Below, piece by piece: positions 7,101-12,913 of a DNA stretch of 12,913 nt. The DNA is from QHCE01 sp038260095 (lineage in GTDB: Bacteria; Actinomycetota; Actinomycetes; Mycobacteriales; QHCE01), in assembly GCA_038260095.1 (NCBI GenBank), contig JBBSOC010000063.1, forward strand, positions 1 to 12,913, in the 5' to 3' direction. A program made the position numbers and the translations under genes. The notes under the pieces are model-generated. The model did no database searches, was not told the DNA's origin, and worked only from the letters and a program-made list of their open reading frames with translations. Positions within the stretch are counted from its first letter, which is position 1, and each line of letters begins with the position of its first letter.

Positions 7101-7787
7101 ATGAGTTTTTTGGGGCCGGGTGTGCAGTTCAAGTTGCCGCGTTCGAAGGCCAGTTGGCGGCAGGCCTGGTGGTGGCGCGAGCGGCTTCCGGTGGTGCTGT
7201 GTGTGGTGGCGTTGGTGTTGGCGGTGGGTGTGGTGTGGGCGTTGCATGAGCATTCGGCGAATAAGCATTCTGGTGTGTTTGATGGGGGGTCGGATACGCC
7301 GGCGTCGGGTTCGCTTGATGGGTCGGGTCGGCCGCGTGAGCAGCCACCGGTACTTCCGGATAAAGTGCGGGAGTTTTCTCTTGCGGGTATTGAGGCCACG
7401 ATCCGGTTCGAGATCGACGCGTTCAATTACGCCCAGCGCACCGGCGACCTAGACCCGGTCCAAAAGGTGTACGACACACCCACCTGCAAGTTCTGCAAGC
7501 TTTCAGTGGAACGGCTTTCAGCGGTTCTGGTTAACGGCACCCATTTTGTGGATGGCGAATACACGATAACGGCGGTTGAAGCGGTTACGAGCATAGGTAG
7601 AGATGGGGAACGTATTGGCAACGCTATCGTCACTGAAACGCAGCCTAAAGAAGCGAAACTGATCGACGGAAACGGCAAAGAACTCAAGAATAGGCCGCCT
7701 AATTCTGAAGCGAAGATTCCTTACTCGCTCAGCTTCGCCGCCGGTCATTGGGTCATTCAAGAGGAGCTACCGGGGGAGAAGCAGTGA
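7101..7787 (+). CDS. Membrane-anchored DUF6318 family protein
   Basis: The 228-residue product has a basic, Trp-rich N-terminus, one membrane segment at about 29-49 and a Ser/Gly-rich linker. An extracytoplasmic DUF6318-type domain follows from about residue 95. Its hallmarks are the AxxFNYAQRTGD stretch (107-116) and a conserved cysteine pair, CKFC at 129-132, followed by a VERLSAVL helix. This domain is common in actinobacterial surface proteins and has no established activity; an NTF2-like binding fold would fit but is inference. The ATG at 7101 is preferred to the GTG at 7092 because it follows a -10 box at leaderless distance. Its stop overlaps the next start (GTGA). Codon composition shifts along the gene. 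Confidence 0.8.
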   Translation: MSFLGPGVQFKLPRSKASWRQAWWWRERLPVVLCVVALVLAVGVVWALHEHSANKHSGVFDGGSDTPASGSLDGSGRPREQPPVLPDKVREFSLAGIEATIRFEIDAFNYAQRTGDLDPVQKVYDTPTCKFCKLSVERLSAVLVNGTHFVDGEYTITAVEAVTSIGRDGERIGNAIVTETQPKEAKLIDGNGKELKNRPPNSEAKIPYSLSFAAGHWVIQEELPGEKQ

Positions 7788-8650
7788 ATCGTCGACTGAT
7801 TGCAATGGGGTTGTGCTGTTTGCTCTGGGTTGTAACTCCAGTTGGGGCAGTTCGCGCAAACGATGCACCACCGGTGGGCGTCACTGGATCAATCGAGGGT
7901 CGAACTACGATGCATATCGATGCGAAGCGGCCGGGTGTTCCTGGTCATGCGTCTTCTGGGCGTGTGGCTGCTCCGGATGAGCCGCCAAGGGAGCGGGTGA
8001 CGGTGCGTCCGACGTGCACGGTCAACAATAACGATCCCAACGCTGCCCGGTACATATCCAACTGCGTACCCGACAAATGTGTTAACGGAAAAGATCAATA
8101 CATTCAGATCACCGATGACCTACAGAAAGGCCGTTCCTCCCTCGATATCTTGTGCGGTATCCGCAAAAATGATCCGGGTGTGTTGGCGGTATCGGAGTTT
8201 TATCGGGCTTCTCCGCGGGTGTCTGTGCCGTTGACGGCGCCGGCGACCACCACGTTGGCGAACTTCCCCAACATTTTCTGGAGCGACGTCGCCCCCTACG
8301 AGCAGCCGACATCGATCACGGTGGCCAATGTACGGTTGAGGCTGGTACCAGCACGATATGTGTGGGACTTCGGTGACAGCGAAACAATGATCACTACCGA
8401 TGCTGGTAAACCTTATGACCCCCAGCTAGTCAAAACCACCCAAGACGCCTTAAAGAACTACACCCACCTGCACCGCTACACCCACCTGGGTACCTTCGAC
8501 CTGAAACTCACCATAGTGTTCAACGGCCAATATTCGATCAACGGCGGTGCCTGGACCGACATCACCGGATCAGTACAAGCCACCAGCCCCACACACCCCC
8601 TCACCGTCAAACAAGCCCGCGGACAACTCATCAACGGGGACAAAAACTAG
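7784..8650 (+). CDS. Secreted PKD-domain protein
   Basis: From the GTG at 7784, with GGGGGAG seven bases upstream, the protein has 288 residues. Residues 1-25 form a signal peptide with a hydrophobic core and a VRA cleavage motif; there is no lipobox. After a Pro-rich stretch come four cysteines (78, 94, 99, 124) that could form two disulfides. Residues 187-265 form a PKD-like beta-sandwich with the signature WDFGDSE (194-200) and HRYTHLGTFDL (230-240). PKD domains mediate extracellular protein or glycan contacts. The gene overlaps the DUF6318 gene by four bases, so the two products are probably made together and may interact outside the membrane. The start at 7748 is rejected as lacking a signal-peptide-like start. 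Confidence 0.8.
   Translation: MNRRLIAMGLCCLLWVVTPVGAVRANDAPPVGVTGSIEGRTTMHIDAKRPGVPGHASSGRVAAPDEPPRERVTVRPTCTVNNNDPNAARYISNCVPDKCVNGKDQYIQITDDLQKGRSSLDILCGIRKNDPGVLAVSEFYRASPRVSVPLTAPATTTLANFPNIFWSDVAPYEQPTSITVANVRLRLVPARYVWDFGDSETMITTDAGKPYDPQLVKTTQDALKNYTHLHRYTHLGTFDLKLTIVFNGQYSINGGAWTDITGSVQATSPTHPLTVKQARGQLINGDKN
8458..8488 (+). repeat. Internal 13-base direct repeat in the PKD gene
   Basis: The same 13 bases occur at 8458-8470 and 8476-8488, 18 bases apart, encoding YTHL twice in YTHLHRYTHLG. It lies in the strand that carries the conserved PKD aromatic/His motif and looks like a small in-frame duplication. Confidence 0.6.
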
Positions 8651-8683
8651 GCGGTTAGACCAATAGTTTTCTGGTTCAACCGC
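8651..8683 (+). terminator. Imperfect hairpin after the PKD gene
   Basis: Directly after the TAG stop (8648-8650), GCGGTT at 8651-8656 pairs with AACCGC at 8678-8683. ACCA/TGGT continues the stem after a two-base internal mismatch. A loop with four T follows. There is no T tract behind the stem, so it may be a weak terminator or a 3'-end stabiliser. Confidence 0.4.
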
Positions 8684-8759
8684 GGGAGCGCATCGTGTAT
8701 GTGACCGAGGAAGTACGCAAGGCGGCGAGAACGCCGACAGGGAGCTTATCGGCACACTC

Positions 8760-8765
8760 TACACT
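8760..8765 (+). promoter_or_regulatory. Probable -10 box giving a leaderless ABC-F mRNA
   Basis: TACACT matches TAnnnT and ends eight bases before the GTG at 8774. The bases between read CTAAAGAT in part, the same string that precedes the helicase start at 4075-4082. No ribosome-binding site is present. Confidence 0.45.
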
Positions 8766-8773
8766 CTAAAGAT

Positions 8774-10402
8774 GTGATTACTGCCCATAAGCTCGAACTG
8801 CGCGCGGGCGCGCGAATTCTACTGAGTGATACGACGCTGCGCGTGCAAGCTGGGGAGCGAATTGGGCTGGTCGGTCGGAATGGGGCCGGTAAAACGACCA
8901 CCATGAAAGTGCTGTCTGGCGAGACAGTTCCACATGCGGGGAACGTTGAACGATCCGGACCGGTGGGGTATCTTCCGCAGGATCCTCGCACGGGGGATCT
9001 AGATATGCACGCCCGTGATCGAGTGCTTTCGGCTCGTGGGTTAGATGTGCTGCTTGCCGAGATGGAGAAGCTGCAAGTCGCCATGGATGAGGCGGCAACG
9101 GACGCGCAGCGTGAACGTCTGGTCGACAAGTACAGTCAACGTGAGGACCACTTCGCCACCCAAGGTGGTTACGCCGCCGAGAGCGAAGCCGCCCGCATCT
9201 GCTCCAACCTGGGCCTGCCAGATCGGGTACTCGGGCAACCGCTGCGTACATTGTCAGGTGGCCAACGACGCCGCATTGAGCTGGCGCGCATTTTGTTCGG
9301 CGCACCCGCCGATACCGCGGGCGCAAGTGGCGGAGGCACGCTGCTGCTCGATGAACCCACTAACCACTTAGATGCCGATTCGATTGCCTGGCTGCGGGAT
9401 TACCTCGCCCGATATCGGGGCGGGATGATCATCATCTCCCACGACGTAGATCTGCTCGACGCTGTGGTGAATAAAGTGTGGTACCTCGATGCAAACCGTG
9501 CGGTAGTCGACATTTATGCCATGAATTGGCAGACCTATCTGGCCCAGCGCGAAACCGATGAGCGGCGCCGCAAGCGCGAACGAGCAAATGCGGAGAAGAA
9601 GATATCGGCCTTAACTACTCAAGCCGACAAGATGCGAGCCAAAGCCACCAAAGCGAAGGCGGCCCAAGACATGCTCCGGCGGGCCGATCGGCTAGCCAGC
9701 AGTTTGGAGTCGGAGCGGGTTGGAGACAAGGCCGCAAAGGTGCGGTTCCCCACGCCGGCGTCGTGTGGTCGGACGCCGTTAACTGCTCAGGGTCTAAGTA
9801 AGTCTTACGGTTCCTTGGAGGTGTTCACCGACGTCGATTTGGCTGTGGACCGAGGGTCGCGAGTAGTGATCGTGGGTCTCAACGGTGCGGGCAAGACCAC
9901 GTTGCTGCGTATCTTGGCGCGACAGGCCAAACCGGATACGGGGGAGGTGCTGGCCGGGCACGGCTTGGTTTTAGGCTATTACGCGCAAGAGCACGAGACG
10001 CTGGATACCGCCGCCACCGTGGTGCAGACCATGCAAGACGCGGCGCCGGCGTCTAACGACGGTGAACTACGCCGCATTCTGGGCGCGTTTCTGTTCAGCG
10101 GTGAAGCAGTGCACCAGCAAGTCGGCACCCTGTCGGGCGGAGAAAAAACCCGGCTCGCGCTAGCCAGTCTGGTGTGTTCGGGTGCCAACGTTTTACTTCT
10201 GGACGAGCCGACAAACAACCTCGATCCGACGAGTCGAGGCCAAGTGTTGGACGCGATTGATCGATATCCCGGCGCGATCGTGCTGGTTACGCACGACCCA
10301 GGCGCGGTTAAAGCGCTGCGGCCAGAGAAGGTGATTGTGCTGCCCGACGGTGTCGAAGACGCCTGGAGCGACGAATTCGCCGATCTGGTGCAGCTGGCCT
10401 AG
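8774..10402 (+). CDS. ABC-F family ATPase (Rv1473-type)
   Basis: The 542-residue protein has two ABC ATPase cassettes and no membrane segments, the layout of ABC-F proteins that act on the ribosome rather than in transport. Cassette one has Walker A GRNGAGKT (34-41), signature LSGGQ (160-164) and Walker B LLDEPTNHLD (191-200). Cassette two has GLNGAGKT (368-375), LSGGEKTR (453-460) and LLLDEPTNNLD (474-484). The charged, Lys/Arg/Ala-rich linker (about 255-325) is the expected interdomain arm that reaches the tRNA sites. Length and the opening MITAHKLELRAGAR resemble mycobacterial Rv1473, often labelled a macrolide exporter. A role in translation or antibiotic protection is likely; resistance cannot be inferred from sequence. 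The GTG start has no ribosome site and looks leaderless. Confidence 0.92.
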   Translation: MITAHKLELRAGARILLSDTTLRVQAGERIGLVGRNGAGKTTTMKVLSGETVPHAGNVERSGPVGYLPQDPRTGDLDMHARDRVLSARGLDVLLAEMEKLQVAMDEAATDAQRERLVDKYSQREDHFATQGGYAAESEAARICSNLGLPDRVLGQPLRTLSGGQRRRIELARILFGAPADTAGASGGGTLLLDEPTNHLDADSIAWLRDYLARYRGGMIIISHDVDLLDAVVNKVWYLDANRAVVDIYAMNWQTYLAQRETDERRRKRERANAEKKISALTTQADKMRAKATKAKAAQDMLRRADRLASSLESERVGDKAAKVRFPTPASCGRTPLTAQGLSKSYGSLEVFTDVDLAVDRGSRVVIVGLNGAGKTTLLRILARQAKPDTGEVLAGHGLVLGYYAQEHETLDTAATVVQTMQDAAPASNDGELRRILGAFLFSGEAVHQQVGTLSGGEKTRLALASLVCSGANVLLLDEPTNNLDPTSRGQVLDAIDRYPGAIVLVTHDPGAVKALRPEKVIVLPDGVEDAWSDEFADLVQLA

Positions 10403-10548
10403 AGCGCGAGATATGCGCAATATCCCACGGAAGTTGAGATAGCAAAGCGGGGCACCCGAGCTGCACTACTCTCCTCCTAAGTGGGCATTTTCTTCCCAGA
10501 GTCCGGCCCCTGCTGGTTTCGCGGTCATTCGCACTGGGCTACACAGCT

Positions 10549-10561
10549 CCGCCGTGGGCGG
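10549..10561. repeat. Small GC-rich hairpin upstream of the iron-box region
   Basis: CCGCC at 10549-10553 pairs with GGCGG at 10557-10561 around a three-base loop. It could be a weak transcription barrier between the ABC-F gene and the iron promoter. The rest of 10403-10548 shows no gene and only a five-base inverted repeat at 10410-10424. Confidence 0.25.
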
Positions 10562-10562
10562 C

Positions 10563-10592
10563 TTACCCTGCGTAACCTAAAGAGGATAGGCT
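10563..10592 (+). promoter_or_regulatory. Candidate promoter of the siderophore-interacting protein gene
   Basis: TTACCC (10563-10568) and TAGGCT (10587-10592, TAnnnT type) are separated by 18 bases and would start transcription near 10599, giving a leader of about 78 bases. Both iron-box candidates overlap the -10 or the start point, the expected place for a repressor. The elements are inferred from spacing only. Confidence 0.35.
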
Positions 10593-10614
10593 TGCCTTAG
10601 TAAGGCTTACTTCT
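10586..10614 (+). promoter_or_regulatory. Overlapping DtxR/IdeR-type iron boxes
   Basis: A 19-base site at 10596-10614 contains GTAAGGCTTAC (10600-10610), whose five-base arms are exact inverted copies about a central G and match the core of DtxR/IdeR sites. A second partial box, with AGGCTTGCCT at its core, starts at 10586 and overlaps it. GCCTTA/TAAGGC (10594-10606) is another exact inversion. A separate half-site, TAACCTAA, lies at 10573-10580. The target gene is an iron-siderophore reductase-type protein, which fits iron-dependent repression. Confidence 0.65.
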
Positions 10615-10676
10615 CGGTGAGCCGCATGCACTGCCCAGCGTGTCCCAGAGCGCTGGATACCCGGTAGGAACTGATT

Positions 10677-11495
10677 GTGACACTTATTGCCGAACACGCC
10701 GTTAAGCAAGTACGGCACGAACTGACGTATCGCCAAGTCAGCGTTGCTGCTGTTCGCGTGCTCACTCCACGAATGCGCCGCGTTACGCTGCGAGGCGAGC
10801 AACTCGACGGTTTTAATAGCCCAGCTTTTGACGACCACGTAAAACTATTTTTTCCGCAAACAGGGCAGCGACATCCTGTGTTGCCAATAGCTGGACCAGA
10901 TGGCCCTATGCCTCCCGCTAGCGGGACAGCATCGCCCTCGCGTAGCTACACGCCGTATCGCGTAGACCCTTATGCCCAGACATTGGACATCGACATGGTG
11001 GTGCACGGCGATGGCATCGCTAGCAGCTGGGTGCGGCGAGTGCAGCCGGGAGACGTTGTAGGTATTGGTGGCCCCCGGCGTTCATTCCTTGTGCCTGAAG
11101 ACGTGCGATGGCAACTGATGGTGGGGGATGAGACGGCAATCCCGGCTATTTCTCGACGACTTGCGCAGCTTCCCTCACATGTGGAGGTCACAGCGATCCT
11201 TGAGGTGGCAGATCCTGTTGAGCAGCGGACGCTGACCAGCAGCCTGTGCAGTGAAGCGCAGCTGCGGCTTATCTGGCTGTCTCGAGATGGTGCGGCAGCC
11301 GGAACCACTTGTGCGTTACAGAGGGCAGTGCGGGAGATCGAAATCCCGCCGAGCTCTCGATACGTCTGGGGAGCGGGGGAGTCTCGCCAAATGCGGGCAA
11401 TCCGTAGCTACTTGCGGTATGACCGCAATATTGGGCCCGAATCGATGCGTGTGACCGGATACTGGACGCTTGGCGTGGCCAACCACGTTGAATGA
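10677..11495 (+). CDS. Siderophore-interacting flavoprotein (ViuB-like)
   Basis: The 272-residue cytoplasmic protein belongs to the siderophore-interacting (SIP/ViuB) family, FAD enzymes that release iron from imported ferric siderophores by reduction. An N-terminal ferredoxin-reductase-like beta barrel (about 18-140) carries the flavin motif RSYTPYR (89-95). The C-terminal lobe starts with LMVGDETAIPAI (147-158), the usual SIP nucleotide-site strand and loop, and ends with the VWGAGESRQMRAIR helix start and the GYW motif. The length is typical and complete. The GTG start has AGGAA seven bases upstream. Iron boxes lie in its promoter. No siderophore transporter is next to it in this window. 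Confidence 0.92.
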   Translation: MTLIAEHAVKQVRHELTYRQVSVAAVRVLTPRMRRVTLRGEQLDGFNSPAFDDHVKLFFPQTGQRHPVLPIAGPDGPMPPASGTASPSRSYTPYRVDPYAQTLDIDMVVHGDGIASSWVRRVQPGDVVGIGGPRRSFLVPEDVRWQLMVGDETAIPAISRRLAQLPSHVEVTAILEVADPVEQRTLTSSLCSEAQLRLIWLSRDGAAAGTTCALQRAVREIEIPPSSRYVWGAGESRQMRAIRSYLRYDRNIGPESMRVTGYWTLGVANHVE

Positions 11496-11740
11496 TACGT
11501 GTGCTAAAAGCTGGTTGAAAGCTGGTATGGAAGCGCACGCGGAACTCGAGACAGCATCACCCAACCCCGACTGTCAAATCGAGAATGTCCATTGAACAGT
11601 ACCCGGTCGATACGCCGCCTATGGGTTTTTCTATCCGAAGGTAGAAAAACCCATCTCGAATTCCATATCGAGACAGATGGAAAGACCTCTGGCATCCTGA
11701 CACGCTCAACACGTCCCTCTTCCGAAACGGAGACAGTTGA
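11496..11740 (+). promoter_or_regulatory. Intergenic region with hairpin and clustered TCGAGA motifs
   Basis: This 245-base gap holds no convincing gene. It contains TCGAGA at 11546-11551, 11579-11584 and 11668-11673, and its reverse complement at 11654-11659. The last two form a six-base inverted repeat with an eight-base loop. TCGAGACAG occurs twice (11546-11554 and 11668-11676). AAGCTGGT is repeated near the SIP stop (within 11507-11526). It probably contains the promoter of the peptide/MerE-like/kinase genes and an operator. Confidence 0.4.
11621..11654. terminator. 13-bp perfect hairpin, probable terminator of the SIP gene
   Basis: Arms at 11621-11633 and 11642-11654 are exact inverted copies around an eight-base loop. 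The T and A runs lie inside the stem, with no T tract after it on either strand. It may terminate the SIP transcript or serve as a regulatory structure in front of the next operon. Confidence 0.45.
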
Positions 11741-11827
11741 ATGAGGATCGTGTTATGCGTGGCGGCGGTAGTGCTCATCGCCGTGATCGTTACCTTTGTG
11801 GTGCGGCGTCGACGGAGGCGAACATGA
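11741..11827 (+). CDS. 28-residue single-pass membrane peptide with hexa-arginine tail
   Basis: From the ATG at 11741, with GGAGA (11729-11733) at good spacing, this frame encodes a hydrophobic segment (residues 3-21) followed by six arginines and a threonine. The six arginines use five different codons, so selection for charge is more likely than slippage. Its stop overlaps the next ATG by four bases (ATGA at 11824-11827), so it is probably translated and couples the next gene. It would sit in the membrane with its basic tail in the cytoplasm. No known family is recognised. It could alternatively be a leader that only tunes translation of the next gene. Confidence 0.55.
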   Translation: MRIVLCVAAVVLIAVIVTFVVRRRRRRT

Positions 11828-12255
11828 AGTCGGTAGCTGCACTAAGCGACCCGGATCGGGTAATTTCCTCTACTGGAGATCATCCGATTAGTCCCGGTAC
11901 CACTGAGTCCGGTCCTACCACAGAATCTGGTCCTGAACGACGTGGGCTTGCCTGGGTGATCGGTTCGTTCGTGCTGTGTCCTTGCCATCTGCCATTGACC
12001 TTGGGGTTGCTGAGCGTTGTGGCCGGCGGAACCGCGTTTGGCGCGTTGTTACACGAGCACATCGTGTTGGCTGGAGTTGTGATCACGACTGTGTGGGTAT
12101 TCGGTTTGTGGCGCGGATTGAGACTGCTGCGCCAACCTGCGGCGTGTGCCATTTCAGAGACCCGCTGGCGTAGCGGTGAGGTAATACGGAACTTTTTCGG
12201 TTTGGCGCCTCACCGTTCGGATGCGGTTCAGCATCAGTTTGAACAGGACAGATAG
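11824..12255 (+). CDS. MerE-like CPCHLP membrane protein
   Basis: The 143-residue protein has a disordered N-terminus, with an imperfect tandem repeat TTESGP at 26-37, then two membrane segments at about 43-69 and 79-98, and a short basic C-terminal tail. The first segment contains CPCHLP at 52-57, followed by AGGTAFGALLHEH (67-79). This pattern closely resembles MerE, the small broad-spectrum mercury transport protein. The N- and C-terminal extensions make it nearly twice as long as MerE, and no merA, merP or merR is nearby. Metal transport or thiol-based sensing is therefore only suggested. The longer frame from a TTG at 11737 is rejected, since the peptide gene and ATGA overlap explain that stretch better. 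Confidence 0.7.
   Translation: MKSVAALSDPDRVISSTGDHPISPGTTESGPTTESGPERRGLAWVIGSFVLCPCHLPLTLGLLSVVAGGTAFGALLHEHIVLAGVVITTVWVFGLWRGLRLLRQPAACAISETRWRSGEVIRNFFGLAPHRSDAVQHQFEQDR
11899..11934 (+). repeat. Imperfect 18-base tandem repeat in the MerE-like gene
   Basis: Two 18-base units (11899-11916 and 11917-11934) both encode TTESGP but differ at three third-codon positions, so the amino acids have been kept while the DNA has diverged. Confidence 0.65.
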
Positions 12256-12269
12256 GAAGCAGTCAGTCG

Positions 12270-12913
12270 ATGGATGCGGGCATCGTGACCACTGGATGTG
12301 TGATCGCGGCGATCGTAGCACTGCTACAGTGGCGCCATGCGCTGGTCATAGGGGGTATAGCGCTACTAATGCTGGCGTTCCTGGCCACAAAAACGGCCAC
12401 ATTCGCCGGTGGAGTAGCGACAACTAGTCCCTTATCGATAGCCTGTGTGTTCTTGCTCGTGGTGCTATTGCGTCGGCTGTGGCAAGAGCGGCGGCAGGCG
12501 CTGCGCCTGTTGCAGGCCGAACGCAACACTCGACTAGCTGACCAACGAGCTGCGGCGATCGTTGAACGCGCCCGCATTGCGCGGGATCTTCATGATGGTC
12601 TAACTCATCATTTGTCCGGATTACTGCTGCACGTACAAACCGCACGGGCGTTGGTCGAGGACCGCGACCTGGCTGCGGCATGTCAGCGACTGGACTCCTC
12701 AGTGGAGTTGGCTCGACGTAGCCTAGTTGAAGCCCGCGACGTCATCGAGGTGATGCGCAGTGAGCCGAAGGACCTAGTGGTTCCACGCATTAGTTCCTTG
12801 AATATGGTGAACTGGTCTGCATCTGTGGCTGTGGAGGTCGAAGGTGTGGACTGTGGAACCGTTGGTGTTGAACCGGGAAGAACGCGAGGAGTTGGAGCGC
12901 CGTGTGCGAGCCC
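12270..12913 (+). CDS. NarL-type sensor histidine kinase, partial, with probable frameshift
   Basis: The gene starts at the ATG at 12270 (AGGAAG at 12254-12259) and runs off the window. The visible part has two or three membrane segments (about 8-40 and 55-68), then a coiled-coil and a HisKA_3 dimerisation/phosphoacceptor domain (about 95-165) with RARIARDLHDG (101-110), where His108 is the expected phosphorylation site. After residue 190 the starting frame stops looking like a kinase, while the +1 frame from 12853 encodes VEPLVLNREEREELERR. That resembles the segment leading into the ATPase domain and has GC-rich third positions. A one-base insertion or two-base loss between about 12837 and 12853 would explain this. 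A partner response regulator is expected downstream. Confidence 0.82.
   Translation, partial: MDAGIVTTGCVIAAIVALLQWRHALVIGGIALLMLAFLATKTATFAGGVATTSPLSIACVFLLVVLLRRLWQERRQALRLLQAERNTRLADQRAAAIVERARIARDLHDGLTHHLSGLLLHVQTARALVEDRDLAAACQRLDSSVELARRSLVEARDVIEVMRSEPKDLVVPRISSLNMVNWSASVAVEVEGVDCGTVGVEPGRTRGVGAPCAS

Noticed and set aside
6836..7426. Minus-strand open frame of 196 codons, Thr/Pro/His-rich
   Set aside because: It spans the end of the helicase gene and the G+T-rich start of the DUF6318 gene. Its odd composition mirrors that skew, and there is no start signal.
8774..10402. ABC-F gene as a transporter
   Set aside because: Two cassettes with no membrane domain in the protein or neighbours fit ABC-F translation factors rather than an exporter.
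11741..12255. Mercury resistance operon
   Set aside because: Only the MerE-like protein is present; no MerA, MerB, MerP, MerT or MerR is seen nearby, so a mer operon cannot be claimed.
1..12913. CRISPR array, tRNA, rRNA or insertion sequence
   Set aside because: No regularly spaced repeats, cloverleaf-like segments, rRNA signatures or transposase motifs were found on either strand by eye.

Overview
The window looks like chromosomal DNA of a moderately GC-rich actinobacterium. The support is a mixed GTG/ATG start repertoire, an actinobacterial-type Asp23/DUF6286/AmaP operon, a HelY-type Ski2-like helicase, an ABC-F protein of the 542-residue Rv1473 type, a DUF6318 protein, and iron boxes of the DtxR/IdeR type. 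I cannot fix the genus from sequence alone. No rRNA, tRNA, CRISPR array or transposase was seen.

Layout. (1) 1-1238, minus strand: an ECF-type sigma factor gene translationally coupled to a divergent Asp23-like gene, followed by a long perfect hairpin. (2) 1318-4006, plus strand: a tightly packed envelope-stress operon of asp23-like gene, miniature J-domain protein, 59-residue glycine-rich membrane protein (DUF2273-like), second asp23-like gene, DUF6286-like membrane protein and AmaP-like membrane anchor. The last four genes overlap at each junction. (3) 4083-6992: a large DExH helicase (HelY). (4) 7101-8650: a coupled pair, a membrane-anchored DUF6318 protein and a secreted PKD-domain protein, with patchy strand-skewed base composition. 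(5) 8774-10402: an ABC-F ATPase. (6) 10677-11495: a siderophore-interacting flavoprotein behind overlapping DtxR/IdeR-type iron boxes. (7) 11741-12913: a 28-residue membrane peptide ending in six arginines, a MerE-like CPCHLP membrane protein, and a NarL-type sensor histidine kinase that runs off the window and shows a probable frameshift near its visible end.

How the parts may work together. In Firmicutes, Asp23 is held at the membrane by AmaP, next to a DUF2273 protein. Here the same set is expanded and faces an ECF sigma gene across a short divergent region, which suggests that the sigma factor controls the Asp23 scaffold. The small J-domain protein inside the operon could bring DnaK to that scaffold; this is inference. 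The last three genes look like a sensor plus thiol-rich membrane module.

The least described parts are the J-protein within the Asp23 operon, the Asp23-like partner fused by overlap to the sigma gene, the mosaic DUF6318/PKD pair, and the peptide/MerE-like/kinase cluster. Three plus-strand genes (helicase, DUF6318, ABC-F) appear to have leaderless starts.
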